NCBI RefSeq assembly: GCF_024586455.1
Contig: NW_026089623.1
Span: 10,698,204 to 10,762,203 of the forward strand
From: Bactrocera neohumeralis
Taxonomy: Eukaryota > Arthropoda > Insecta > Diptera > Tephritidae
Direction of reading: 5' to 3'
Length of the DNA: 64,000 nucleotides
In this document: positions 1 to 11,330 of the stretch, piece by piece
How positions within the stretch are numbered: the first letter of the stretch is position 1
How the letters are laid out: each line of letters opens with the position of its first letter
Notes under the pieces: generated by a model
The model's database searches: none
Told to the model about the DNA's origin: nothing
Seen by the model: only the letters and a program-made list of their open reading frames with translations
Program-made: the position numbers and the translations under genes

Positions 1-522
1 GAATTTACAAAATCTGTTTACAATTATAGAACGATAGATAAAGATTTGTCTAATGTTTTATGGTACTTGAGTCTTGAAGCAGCTGCCTTATCATTTTTCG
101 ATAAAAATATATCTCTCAGCGTCAAGAAAAAAATGGTTAAAGCTTAAAAGTCAGTAATGACGAAAAGTTCGAGATTCCTAAACCTTTCATCTTTAATGTG
201 GAACATTTAAAATGGTTCACAAATAAAAATATTGTTTATTTTATAAATTCAAATTCTTTAAAAATTTTCGAAAGATTTAATATTGATACTAGCGTTTTGT
301 AGTTAAGTTGTACTGAGTGGTTAGAGGATCCAGAATATGAGAGGGGCTTGGAAATTGTAAAAAATGTGCGATTTGTTAATGATACAGCAGAGAGGGCTGT
401 AAAATTAGCCGAAGAATACGTTAATATTTTAGCAAGACGTGAAGAAGAAAAACAATATGTGATTCAAGTTGTAAGCGAGTATAAAAAAAAAATATTCAAA
501 TGTAACTAAGGAATGTTTAATA
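1..522 (+). pseudogene. Decayed reading frame, unrecognised arthropod-type protein
   Basis: Protein-like sequence can be followed in more than one frame, with a stop near 146 and another near 301. The best stretch, about 363-510, reads FVNDTAERAVKLAEEY followed by an acidic and lysine-rich helix and ends at a TAA near 508. I have a vague memory of similar C-terminal tails in uncharacterised arthropod proteins that occur in many copies, but I cannot name the family. The left end is cut by the window. It is not an intact gene. Confidence applies to 'once coding', not to any function. Confidence 0.4.
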
Positions 523-1110
523 AAGGAAATCTGATGTAATCAAAAGGTTTAAATTTGATTTAATTTGCAAATTTTTCTTATTTTGTATCTTAAAACTATA
601 GGCATAATATATTTTTTAGAATAAGCTTGTAGAGCAATAACTTCTGTACAGGAATATGGCTGTTTTATTCCTATAAACGGGAAAGTTCCAGAGAAAAAAA
701 AATATTAGTAAAAAGTCGCAAAATCCCATGTTATTTAGAACACGATACATTTCGTGTTTGGGGCAAGGTTTATTATGAAAATTTAGGGCTTTTTATGGTC
801 TGTTATTTTTTTTTAGATGGAAAACTAAAAGTTTAGGGGGCGTCTCGTCAAAAATAATCAATTTGGTAAATAACGGACACCCTAATGCAAAGGGTACCAC
901 CACAGTCGTGAATGCCAAACCCCCCAATTTACTTGCGTGAGCGTAGCTCAAATGCACTTGTCTCCGAACTAAGCAATTTAATAGACACAAACAATTTTCA
1001 TAGTGTGCCCTTGAAAAAAGGTAACATAGATGAAACAAAAATTTAAACATACACTGAAAAAAGTTTCATGGATATTGTAAAGTACTTCTCAAACAATAAC
1101 AAGAATTACT
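523..1110. other. No gene seen
   Basis: AT-rich sequence with poly-A and poly-T runs. The open frame on the minus strand at 793-1050 has no recognisable motif and looks like chance. The stretch 830-1000 is less AT-rich than its surroundings and may belong to the 3' or 5' untranslated part of a neighbouring element. Confidence 0.5.
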
Positions 1111-1945
1111 ACTAATACCAACTGAAGAACTCAAAAGGCCTAGTTGTTGTCATAAAAGGTAAAGAGTCTTCGGTAGACTCTAACGATGTATAAGAAGTAC
1201 TGGAAGGAGGTGGTTTTAAAAAAGAGGATTTAAATAAAAAATGCAGCAATTGTGGAGGAAATCACATTGCTAACTACAGGTGTTGCCCTGTATATAAATA
1301 TTTGAAATCGAAGTTGTCACAGAGAATTCAAGCACGTCGTAACCAAATGTTGAATATTTTTCCTAATGAAAATGTAGAAATGCCTGTCCATATTTCAAAA
1401 CTCCTGGTATCTCCTGGTAAGCCGACATATTGGCCATATCGCAAAAAAATACCAGATTTAATTGATTTTGCTGTAATCAAATATATAGATAAATCGCACA
1501 TAACGGCTGATACATGTACTGATCCATCTTCTGATCACTCTGCTGTACTAATAAAATTATGTAAACAACCCATATTCGTTGCTCCAAAAGTGGGTCTTAT
1601 GAAACGAATTGGCTAAAATATAAAAATACGTGAGTAGCCACTTTAATGTTGAGTACAAAATAAATACGGAAAAGATAAGAAAACTCAATCGTATAATAAC
1701 TAGTGCAGCTGTCTTAGTAACACCAACCAAAAACTATAAGCCGCTTGGTCCCAGAAAAATCACTAACAGAGCGTCCAAGGCGTGAATGGCATATAAATCG
1801 TTCCTCTTCCACTCAGCGTCAATTGAAATATGCTGCACATAAATTAAAGAAAGCGCTTAAGCGTGAGGAAGAATTAGATACCGAAATGTATAAATTAAAC
1901 GATTTAACTTCAATTAAACGATTTAACTTTAAAGTTTTTATTTAA
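1111..1945 (+). pseudogene. Jockey-type non-LTR retrotransposon, ORF1 end fused to ORF2 endonuclease
   Basis: The frame ending at 1616 carries a CCHC zinc knuckle typical of jockey ORF1 (CSNCGGNHIANYRCC, from 1242) preceded by a short gag-like stretch around 1140-1230 (VVVIKGKESSVDSNDV, then a stop). About 25 codons later the same frame becomes the end of an apurinic-type endonuclease (PTYWPYRKKIPDLIDF and SDHSAVLIKL). The ORF1 end and most of the endonuclease are therefore missing: an internal deletion has joined ORF1 to ORF2 in frame. After a frameshift, 1745-1930 gives the basic linker between endonuclease and RT (RQLKYAAHKLKKALKR). The element continues at 3397 after an insertion. In a live copy ORF1 binds RNA and ORF2 nicks the target and reverse transcribes. 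Confidence 0.75.
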
Positions 1946-2351
1946 TACAGCTCACTGGCTGTTTGGTTCGACGTGAGTCCTAAACACTAACTTTACAATA
2001 ATTACTTAGCCTACAACTAACCATCGGCGTCGCGCTGCGCTGCTACCGTTCTGCCACCGCTTTGCCTGTGCGAATTCTATTCTGCTGACATAGCGATTCG
2101 ATGGAACATTTACAGTCGTTCCCCGTGTGAACGCAGTTATGCTGACACAGCGGTTCACATGGAATATTTGGCAGTCGACTGCGTAAACATAATTATGCTG
2201 CCTCAGTGGCTCGTGTAAGGTATCGGATTACATTAGTGTGAGCGACCTGAGTGAAGGTTGCGTCGACGGATGTGTCGTCGACTAAATGGTCATCGTGAGA
2301 GCTAATTCACGATAACTTATATAAAGAAGTTGTGTCCAAATTCAAACAAGA
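1946..2351. other. Unassigned DNA between jockey break and repeat element
   Basis: No reading frame of note. The segment is GC-richer than its flanks and contains near repeats of the form 'tgctgacacagcggttcacatgg' variants at about 2085-2220. It sits inside the jockey break, so it was either inserted with the next element or belongs to another element that arrived first. I cannot name it. Confidence 0.4.
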
Positions 2352-3396
2352 ACAAGTAAGGAAGGGCTAAGTTCGGGTGTCACCGAACATTTTATACTCT
2401 CGCATGATAAAGTGATAATCGAGATTTCATTATCCGTCATTTACATATTTTTCAAATACCGTATTTTGTGTAAAGTTTTATTCCGCTATCATCATTGGTT
2501 CCTAATGTATATACTCGTATTATACAGAAAAGGCATCAGATGGAATTCAAAATAGCGTTATATTGGAAGAAGGCGTGGTTGTGAACCGATTTCGCCCATA
2601 TTTCGTACATGTCATCAGGGTGTTAAGGAAATAATATATAACGAAATCGGTCTAGTAGTTCCTGAGATATGGTTTTTGATCCATAAGTGGGCGAGGCCAC
2701 GCCCGTTTTCAATTAAAAAAAAAGCCTGTGTGCAGCTTCCTTCAGCAATTTCTTCCGTAAAATTTAGTGTTTCTGACGTTTTTTGTTAGTCGGTTAACGC
2801 ACTTTTAGTGATTTTCAACATAACCTTTGTATGGGAGGTGGGCGTGGTTATTATCCGATTGTTTTCCATTTTTGAACTGTATATGGAAATGCCTGAAGGA
2901 AACGACTCTATAGAGTTTGGTTGACATAGCTATAGTATTTTCCGAGATATGTACAAAAAACTTAGTAGGGGCGGGGCCACGCCCACTTTTCCAAAAAATT
3001 GCGGCCATATATGCCCCTTCCTAATGCAATCCTTGGTGCCAAATTTCACTTTAATATCTTTATTTATGGCTTAGTTATGACACTTTATAGATTTTCGGTT
3101 TCCGCCATTTTGTGGGCGTGGCAGTGGGCCGATTCGAACTTAACCTTCTTATGGTATTCATCATGATATCTCAATTTTTACTCATGTTACAGCTTTCACG
3201 GACGGACGGACAGATGGGCGGACAGACGGACGGACGGACAGACAGACATCCGGATTTCGACTCTACTCGTCACCCTGATCACTTTGGTATATATAACCCT
3301 ATATCTGACTCTTTTAGTTTTAGGACTTACAAACAACCGTTATGTGAACAAAACTATAATACTCTCCTTAGCAACATTGTTGCGAGAGTATAAAAA
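2352..3396 (+). mobile_element. Noncoding interspersed repeat with inverted ends, copy 1
   Basis: Begins acaagtaaggaagggct and ends gcgagagtataaaaa. Near the ends lie perfect 15-base inverted motifs: TTTTATACTCTCGCA at 2390-2404 and its complement at 3381-3395. The body holds repeated GTGGGCGTGG-type blocks, a GACG-rich simple repeat at about 3200-3245 and no usable reading frame. A second copy lies at 59365-61649 and shares both ends and most of the body. The inverted ends and two copies support a transposed unit; no transposase is present, so it would be nonautonomous. It splits the jockey ORF2: the linker ends at about 1945 and the RT resumes at 3397. The superfamily is not clear from the sequence. 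Confidence 0.65.
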
Positions 3397-4904
3397 TTCC
3401 CTTTGGAAAGCCCAAAATTCCATGAAGCCACCAACTAACTCCAACATGGCTATACGTGACATGGGTAGAAATTGGGCTCGAAGTGACGAGGAAAAGGCTA
3501 ATTGTTTTGCAAATCACTCTCAACCGAATTACACAAGGAACAACTTTGAGTTGTCCATCTTACCCAACACAGTTAATGAGTCACTCGAATCTTTTAAGAC
3601 TTCACCTTCTGAAAATATTAGAATAATAAAAGAACTTAAACCAAAAATCTCACCAGGACATGATAATATTACCACAAAAATGCTAATTGAGTTACCAAAT
3701 ATTGCCGTAGAAGTGCTCTCTTTGCTCTTCAATACAATTCTTAATCTCGGATACTATTCTAGTTCATGGAAAAAGTCGCAGATTATCTTGATAGATAAAC
3801 CTAACTTAACACAGCCGTCTTCATACAGACCAATCAGTCTTCTACCCTGTCTTTCTAAAATATTTGAAAAAGTGTTAGTATCAAAGATGTCTCCTTTCCT
3901 CCACGAATATAATATAATACCAATGCACCAATTCGGGTTTCGTGAAAAACATAGCACGATAGTGCAAGTAAATAGAATTACTAACGAAATAAAAAAAGCA
4001 TTTGAGCATAGAGAGTACTGTTCAGCAATATTTCTAGATGTAGCTCAGGCGTTTGATAAGGTGTGGCATGAGGTCCTTTTAAATATTCTACCTTTAGAAC
4101 TATATAAAACATTGGAGTCTTATTTTAAAAATAGGGAATGTACTATAAAAGTGGGAGATTTCATATCTGATGAACGACAGATAAGGGCTGGTGTACCACA
4201 GGGCAGTGTTTTAGGCCCAACTCTGTATATCATATATACAGCAGATCTTGGAACAACTAATAATGTATTAACATCAACTTCTGCGGATGACACAGCTTTA
4301 GTAAGTCGTAAGAAAAGTCACATAACAGCATCAAGAATATTAGCCGAGCACTTAAGGTCTGTCGAAGAATGGCTAGTCAACTGGCGTATTAATGTGAATG
4401 AACAAAAGTGTAAGCATGTTACGTTTTCGCTAAGGCCGAAAACGTGTCCGGCAGTAAAAGCGAACAATATTTTAGTCCCTCAAGCGAATGAAGTAACTTA
4501 TCTTGGTATTCACCTAAATAGAAGACTTACGTGGAGAAAACATATATCTAGCAAAATAACTTGCATGAAGATAAGAGCTGCAAATTTGAACTGGCCTTTA
4601 GATAAATGCTCTAAACTTAGTCTAGACAACAAGGGGCTTTTATATAATGCGGTCATAAAGTCGATTTGGATGTATGGCATTCAAGTGTGGGGTACGACCT
4701 ACTAATATTGATATAAGGTTCCAATCAAAAATGTTTAAAACAATCACTTGTTCACCATGGTACATGCGTAACGAAAATATCCATAAAGACCTTGGTATTT
4801 CTATGGTAAAGAAAGAAGTAGAAGATATCAGAATTAAATATGTATCTAAACTCCGAGATAACCCAAACCTCTCCCATACGATGCCAAATTTCCGCTTTTA
4901 CTAA
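3397..4904 (+). pseudogene. Jockey ORF2 reverse transcriptase domain
   Basis: Resumes the jockey ORF2 interrupted at about 1945. The frame to 4705 contains the RT blocks in order: SSYRPISLLPCLSKIFEKVL, FRE-KHSTIVQV, AIFLDVAQAFDKVWH, RAGVPQGSVLGPTLY and the active-site block STSADDTALVS at 4274-4306. The residue before ADD is serine where jockey-like enzymes usually have F or Y. A frameshift near 4700 moves the C-terminal domain (IRFQSKMFKTITCSPWYMRN) to another frame that ends at 4904. Length from the linker to the end fits a nearly complete RT. The open frame appears to start upstream inside the inserted repeat, which is an artefact. With the frameshift, split and missing endonuclease the copy is dead. 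Confidence 0.85.
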
Positions 4905-4929
4905 ATAAAATTTCACTTCGTTGTAACAA

Positions 4930-6019
4930 ATTTACGGTTCCTGCACATACGAAATCACCACGCTGGGGAAAAGCGTTGGTTGCGCTTCTCCGAGATCGCA
5001 TATGGCTAATTAATGCCCGAGAAGCTTTCAGTGGAACCTGTAAACATTGTTTTCATTACAAGCCGAAGTCGCAAAACCAAATAATGGGAAATTTGTCAGT
5101 GGAAAGACTTCGAGCACTCCGGCCCTTTCTAATATGTGGCGAAGATTTTTGTGGTCCGATATACACATCTCTAAAAATACGCGGTCGGCCACCCGTAAAA
5201 ACATGTACTGCAGTTTTCATTTACTTTACTTCCAAAGCAGTACATTTAGAATTAATTTCGGACATATCTTCTTATTCATTTATTCTCGCCCTAAAGAGGT
5301 TCATTGGACGACGAGGAATACCGACGAAGATATTCAGCGATAACGCTACCAATTTCGTCGAGGCTGATCGCTAGCTGGGCGAACTGAAGGAGGCGTTCCT
5401 AGCAATGGGTCCAGAATTGAAGAGATTCGCAGCAGACGAAAGGTGCAGCTTCATCTTTATACCACAGAGGGCGCCGCACTTTGGCGGAATATGGGAGGCG
5501 GCGGTGAAGTCCGCCAAGCATCTGGTCGTTCGCGCACTCGGCAAGGAGGAGTTAGCAACAGTGTGGAGGCCATCCTCAACTCTCCCTTTCTAGTACACCT
5601 GAGCCAAGACGCCAAAGACGGCAGGACGTTAACACCAGCGCATCTACTAATAGGATGCTCCTCCAGATGCATTACCCCCAGAGAAGGCACCGGTGGACCC
5701 AATTCGTTGTTGCGAGAGATGGCAACTTGTTTGCTGTCTCAATCAACAGTTCTGGAAACAGTGGTCCAAAGTATACCTGACGGGTCTTCAGGAGCGCAAC
5801 AAGTGGCTGCACCCCAAACGCAATATGCAGCTCAACGACCTCGTTCTCGTTCACGAGGACAACGTGCCGCCGCTGCAGTGGGTACCAGGTAGCGTCGCCG
5901 CAACCGTTGAAGGGCAAGACGGCAAGGTGAAAGTTGCAGACGTAACGACCAAGAGGCGCACAATTAAGCGTCCCATCTATAAAATGGCCTTGCTTCCAAT
6001 GGAGGTTGAAGGAATCTGA
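4930..6019 (+). pseudogene. BEL/Pao polyprotein 3' end: integrase and C-terminal domain
   Basis: Frame 4976-5374 gives the end of the zinc-binding region (CKHCFHYKPK) and the integrase core: ICGEDFCGPIY, KAVHLELISDISS and FSDNATNFVEA. A stop (tag) follows in the next codons. The core continues at 5405 with FIPQRAPHFGGIWEAAVKS, where the glutamate of the catalytic triad is kept. Two further shifts lead to LTPAHLLIG (frame 5443-5892) and then the BEL C-terminal domain (WSKVYLTGLQERNKW, VLVHEDNVPPLQW, frame ending 6019). Integrase would insert element cDNA into the genome. The element is truncated on the left next to the jockey end; gag, protease, RT and RNase H are absent. At least three disablements make it a relic. 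Confidence 0.85.
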
Positions 6020-6037
6020 TCCTGTCAAGGTGGCCAG

Positions 6038-6344
6038 TGTTGCGTCAAGCGACATACTTATATCTAAAACAAGAATAAAATGAATTGTAAAATATTGAAT
6101 TATTAAAAATTAAATTAAGAAAATCTATAATATAAGATACCTACCTTAATAATGCATTCTTAATACTAATCTATTATATACCTTAATACTTATCTAAACA
6201 TAAGCTTGTACAATATTTAACGAGAGATAGTTACTTACCCCTTTTTGTAAGCCGTTAGTTTAAGATTTAGGCTAAGCGATTCCATAAAGCAGAATAAAGT
6301 GCTCTCTTGTAAATGAACCGTGGAATCGATCGAACGTGTTTTCA
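6038..6344 (+). repeat. 3' LTR of the BEL relic
   Basis: Starts TGTTGCGTC eighteen bases after the pol stop, just after a purine-rich stretch (caaggtggccag), and ends about ...gtgttttca before gypsy-like coding begins. A polyadenylation-type aataaa lies near 6293. TG...CA ends and position fit an LTR of about 307 bases. No matching 5' LTR is in the window, so the right boundary is uncertain by tens of bases. Confidence 0.5.
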
Positions 6345-6349
6345 TTGTT

Positions 6350-6688
6350 ATTTCGTTTCTCAAAAACTTTTGAGAATTTTCAGCATTCGTAAAACTAAAA
6401 ACATTATTATTAAACGAACCAATTTTATAGCTTCCAAATTTTGAAAAAAAAAATCGTACTAACTACAACTCTTGGTGCGGTCTTTTCTCAAAACAACCAG
6501 GAATTAAATTACAGCTCTATCGAAAAAGAATTACTCGCAATAGTTTGGGCCGCTAAAACACTTCGTCATTACCTGCTGGGAAGACATTTCCAGACACATA
6601 GTGATCATCAACCTGCAAAAGTGAAGAGCTAGACTGGTCGAGTTCGACTTTGACATTGCATATATGAAAGGTAAACATAATTTAATTG
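6350..6688 (+). pseudogene. Ty3/gypsy RT end and RNase H, left part
   Basis: From about 6380 the sequence reads LLLNEPIL with a stop, then FEKKIVLTTT and, after loss of a few codons, LGAVFSQNNQELNYSSIEKE and LAIVWAAKTLRHYLLGRHF, the tether and RNase H core of gypsy-group pol. SDHQPAKVKS follows, then a stop, and after it FDFDIAYMKGKHNLI. RNase H removes RNA from the RNA-DNA hybrid. The coding sequence is cut at 6688 by RTE copy A and resumes at 9553 with HNLIADSLSRI, so both sides are the same element. Everything upstream (gag, protease, most of RT) is missing. Confidence 0.8.
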
Positions 6689-9552
6689 GAGGATGGAGTC
6701 TTGTGTAGAAGTTCACGAAAGTGAGGAAAGCTCTCTGATCGCCATTCACTGGGGAGTGGCCAGAAATGATTCTTTTACACATGGCTCAAGCAGCTCACGA
6801 CTTCCGGACCTTGAACAAGTAACCTCTGCGCTGAGTTTGGGACTCGCCACGTAAAAAAATCCTACCAATGAAAAGGAACAACAAGCCTCGGATAAGTGAC
6901 CCCCCTTTCAATGACGACCATGGCAAACGAAATAAGGACTACGAATTGAGGGCATACACCTGGAATGTCCGGTTCCTTAATTGGGAAGGTGCCGCTGCCC
7001 AGCTGGTTAAAGTCCTCGTGAAAGTAAAGGCTGACATCACCGCCGTCCAATAAATGCAAAGGACGGGACAAGGACAGATACAAGTAGGTCTTTGTGGCAA
7101 TTACTACAGTTGCCATATAAAGGAGCGCAAGTTTGGTGTGGGATTCGTGATGGGAGAGAGACTCCGTCGCCGAGTACTATCATCCACTCCGGTGAATGCA
7201 CGTGTAGCCACAATCCGTATCAAAGCGAGGTTCTTCTACATATCGCTGATTTGCGCCAACGCCCCAACGGAAGAGAAGAACGATGTGATCAAAGATGCCT
7301 TCTATGAGCGCTTAGAGCGCGCTTATGAGAGCTGCCCCCGCCACGATGTCAAAATCGTGCTTGGCGACTTTGACGCCAGGGTGGGCAAAGAAGGTATATT
7401 TGGCACTACGGTCGGTAAATTCAGCCTCCACAAGGAAACATCCCCAAATGGGTTGAGGCTCATCGACTTCGACGGGCCCGAAATATGGTTATCTGTAGTA
7501 CTAGATTCCAGCATAAGAAGATTCATCAAGCTACCTAGCTGTCTCCGGATTGAAAAGCCATCAACCAGATCGATCATGTTGTGATAGACGGAAGATACGT
7601 ATCTAGTTTTTTAGACGTGCTTACGTTCCAAGGCCCTAACATTGACTCGGACCACTATCTTGTTGCAGCCAAGGTTCGCACCCGCCTCTGTGCACCAAAA
7701 AACGCACGTCAACAAACACAAGGAAGGTTCGACGTCGAGAAGCTGCAATCACAATAGACAGCCGAACAACTTTCTACTCGGCTTGCACTCCTGCTCTTTG
7801 AGAGCACTCGTCAACAACTCGGTATAATTGAACTGTGGCACGGCATTTCAAACCCCTTACGTACCATTGGTGATCTAGTCACCGATTCCCAGAGCATACT
7901 TAAATTATGGAGGGAACACTTCTCCAGTCTGCTGAATGGCAGTAAACGCACAACACCAGGAGAAGAAGAACCCGATTCCCTAATCGATGACGATGGAGCA
8001 GACGTTCCATTGCCCGACCATGAAGAAGTTCGAATAGCAATTACCCCTATGAAGTACACCAAAGAAGCGGGGGCCGATGGATTACCGGCCGAGTTATTCA
8101 AACACGGCGGCGAAGAACTGATAAGGAGCATGCATCAGCTTCTTTGCAAAATATGGTCGGACGAAAGCATGCCCAACGATTGGAATTTAAGTTTGCTCTG
8201 CCCAATCCACAAAAAGGGAGACCCCACAATCTGCGTCAACTACCGTGAGATAAGCCTCCTTAACATCGCGTATAAGGTTCTATCCAGCGTATTGTGTGAA
8301 AGATTAAAGCCCACCGCCACATTGATAAGGTCCACCAATCAGTTTGTGGACCTTATCAATGTGGCTTTAGACCTGGAAAATAAACAACCGACCAGATATT
8401 CACCATGCGCCAAATCTTGGAAACGACCCGCGAAAGGAGAATCGACACACCACCTCTTCGTCGATTTCAAAGCTGCTTCAGACAGCACGAAAAGGAGCTG
8501 CCTTTATGCCACGATGTCTGAATTTGGTATTCCCGTAAAACTAATACGGCTGTAAACTGACGTTGAGCAACACCAAAAGCTCCGTCAGGATAGGGAAGAA
8601 CCTCTCCGAGCCGTTCGATAACAAACGAAGATTCAGAAAAGGCGACTCCCTATGGTGCGGCTTCTTCAATCTGCTGCTTTAGAATATAATTCGAGCTGCA
8701 GAACTTAATCGAGCAGGTTCTATAAGAGTGTACAGCTGCTGGCGTATACCGATGATATTGATATCAGCGGTCTCAACACCCGCGCCGTTTGTTCTGCTTT
8801 CTCCAGAGTGGACAAGGAAGTAAAGCAAATGGGTTTGGCAGTGAACGAGGGCAAGACAAAACATCTTCTGTCACCAAATAAACAGTCGTCGCACTCGCGA
8901 CTTGCCTCTCACGTCACTATTGGCAGTCATAACTTTGAAGTCGCAGATAATTTCGTCTGTCTTGGAACCAGCGTAAACACCACCAACATTGTCAGCCTGG
9001 AAATCCAACGTAGGATAACTCTTGCCAACAGGTGCTACTTCGGACTGTGTAAGCAATTGAAAAGTAAAGTCCTCTCTTGACGAACAAAAACAAACTCTAT
9101 AAGTCACTCATAATTCCCGTCCTGCTATATGGTGCAGAGGCCTGGACGATGGCAACAACTGATGAGTCGACTTTACGAGTTTTCGAGAAAAAATTCTGCC
9201 AAAGCTTTATGGTCTTTTGCGCGTTGGCCGCGGCAAATATCGCATTCGATGGAACGATGAGCTGTATGAGATATATGACGACATTGACATGGTTCAGCGA
9301 ATTAAAAGACATCGGCATGTTGTCCGAATGGACGAAAACACTCCAGCTCTTAAAGTATTCGATGCAGTACCCGCCGGTGGAAGCAGAGGAAGACCTCCAC
9401 TCCGTTGGAAGGACCAAGTGGAGAAGGACCTGGATTCGCTTGGAATATCCAATTGGCGCCACGTAGCGAAAAGAAGAAACGACTGGCGCGCTGCTTTTAA
9501 CTCGGCTATTATCGCCTAAGCGGTGTCTACGCCATCAAAGAATAAGAAGAAG
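6689..9552 (+). mobile_element. RTE-type non-LTR retrotransposon, copy A (decayed, both ends present)
   Basis: Flanked by a perfect 16-base target duplication aaacataatttaattg (6673-6688 and 9553-9568). It starts gaggatggagtc, the family 5' end, and finishes in an aagaagaa tail. The single long frame is broken many times: endonuclease pieces at 6868-7584 (TWNVRFLN, GDFDARVG), a linker to about 7850, RT pieces at 8010-8555 and 8600-9080 (YADDI-like region garbled around 8745), and the C-terminal zinc-like part at 9077-9519. About 300 bases of linker found in copy B are missing near 7860. A small inverted repeat replaces the sequence at 8316-8365. The enzyme would nick target DNA and copy its own RNA there. 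This copy is inactive. Confidence 0.9.
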
Positions 9553-10640
9553 AAACATAATTTAATTGCCGACTCATTGTCCAGAATTAAGGTCGAGGAG
9601 AACAATTTTCGTGAGGTCACCCAACATAGTGACAGTGGCGAATTTATTCAGTTAACAGAAAAACCAATATAATAATTCAAAAGGCAAATAAGATTCATCA
9701 AATCAGAACAAAGTTAAAGAAACAAATATTTCTGGAAATTCTATAACCACAATTTTTTACGACAAAATGACATTTGAAAGTGCTAAACAATTTCTTCTTG
9801 ACAATTTCGTTTCAAAAATCATTGCAATGTGCATGTGATACGGACTTCGAAATCATCCAAGCAGCTTATAGGGAGATTATTAATACTTCCTATACTAAGG
9901 TGATTCGTAGCCTCATCCTGTTTTAAAATGTTAGCTCATATGCAGAACTTAAAGAAATATTACTCCAATCCCACGAAAAACTTTTACACCCAAGCATCCA
10001 AAAAATGACCAAATTATTTAAAGAAAATCATTATTTCCTAAATAGCCAGTTATTAATTCAAAATATTATAAATGAATGCAACTTGACCAAGACAGAACTC
10101 AGGGACACTAAAATACCACTTAAAATTACCTCCAGGCCACAACATTGTCGCGATAAATTCATAGTAACTAGACATCTTTTGTCTGAAGGAAAACATTACT
10201 TTAGTTGCAGAGACACCTAAATTTGCCGCTTTTGAGCAACTTAAAGTAAAGAATAGGATTGAATGCAAAAATGCCCTTATGTATGCGTATTTTTAACCAA
10301 CTGGTCAAATCCATACTTTTAAAAGCAGATAGGGGCGGTGCATTCTCTAGTCTTGCATAACCGATCACGGTTACCTCTTTTCTCAAGCAAACTATTTCAA
10401 ATGCCATCAGTGATCTAACACCATTGCTTAACAATCAATTAAACAGAAATCACTGCAATAACGACAATATTTTGTATTTTATTGCAAAAATATTATATGC
10501 AGTGAGTACAGACACACTTTGGATAGAATATTCGTACCATAAACTATAATAAAAGAATTAAGAAGAAAAACGAGGATTCTTAACATTGTAGGCTCCGCTT
10601 TCAAATATTTTTTCGAGAAATAACTCAGGAGAAATTAAAC
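9553..10640 (+). pseudogene. Ty3/gypsy pol, right part: RNase H end and integrase
   Basis: Continues the relic cut at 6688: HNLIADSLSRIKVEENN from 9555, then a tether with stops. At about 9940-10220 lies the integrase N-terminal zinc region (ILLQSHEKLLHPSIQKMTK, FLNSQLLIQNIINECNL). The paired cysteines after NECN are partly lost. The core follows in other frames, with FAAFEQLKVKNRIECKNALM at about 10215-10280 and then LKADR-like sequence near 10325, where the second catalytic aspartate would lie. At least four frame breaks are visible. The spacing matches the 17.6/297/gypsy group. It is a dead copy whose left half is across RTE copy A. Confidence 0.75.
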
Positions 10641-11330
10641 GCGGTCGCTGAAATTTTTAAAATAACAGAAATAGTATTGATACACTCATTTCCGAAGTCA
10701 TGCAATTTATTGAATATATTGAAGACTTGGAGATGGGCATACAGCTTTCGTAACTGGGACTGTTACAACGTTAACACCGTTAACAGCCAAAACATACTAC
10801 TAATAAAAACATCCACCTGGATTAATCATTAGTAATAAACTACTAATAATATCACATATCCCCATTCGTTAGGAATTAGTAAACAAAATTAAAGTAATTC
10901 CCTATCCCGACCATAATGGTTATCAGTTGGATTACTCAAACACACTTTGAAAAGGACAAGAATAGTAAAGAAATAAATAGCGAGTCCATTACAAATATAA
11001 TTAGACGTTTTAAGCGAAAGTTATGTATAAACAGAAATTGACTTAACACCTTTGTATCCACCACTAAATCTATCTAAAAATAAGATGTGTTACCTGCATT
11101 AATCCAGATTAACGCTGCCGCCTGTCAATGTTACAATTGAATCCAATTACTGTGGCACGGCTTAAACTTAATTAAAAACCAAAAGTAACAATAAGCGATT
11201 CTGGGCCGTCTCCCTCACTTAACATATACAAATAAGCAATAGCAGGTATAGGTAATAATCTCTGTTCACCCAAAAAATAGTCTAAAGCGGAATCCGAAAT
11301 TATACTCGTAAAGAAATCACTAACAATTCT
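10641..11330 (+). pseudogene. Possible env remnant of the same gypsy relic
   Basis: Short peptide stretches in changing frames look like errantivirus envelope: QFIEYIEDLEMGIQLS near 10700 and VIPYPDHNGYQLDYS near 10890-10935. They lie directly after the integrase, where env is found in gypsy-group elements. Env would be the membrane glycoprotein of the particle. No frame longer than about 40 codons survives and the match is from memory, so this is tentative. Confidence 0.35.

Noticed and set aside
3195..3245. GACG simple repeat as an independent feature
   Set aside because: It is part of the interspersed repeat and recurs at 61475-61500 in copy 2.
3284..3396. Start of the jockey RT frame at 3284
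   Set aside because: These codons lie in the inserted repeat; the real RT begins after 3396.
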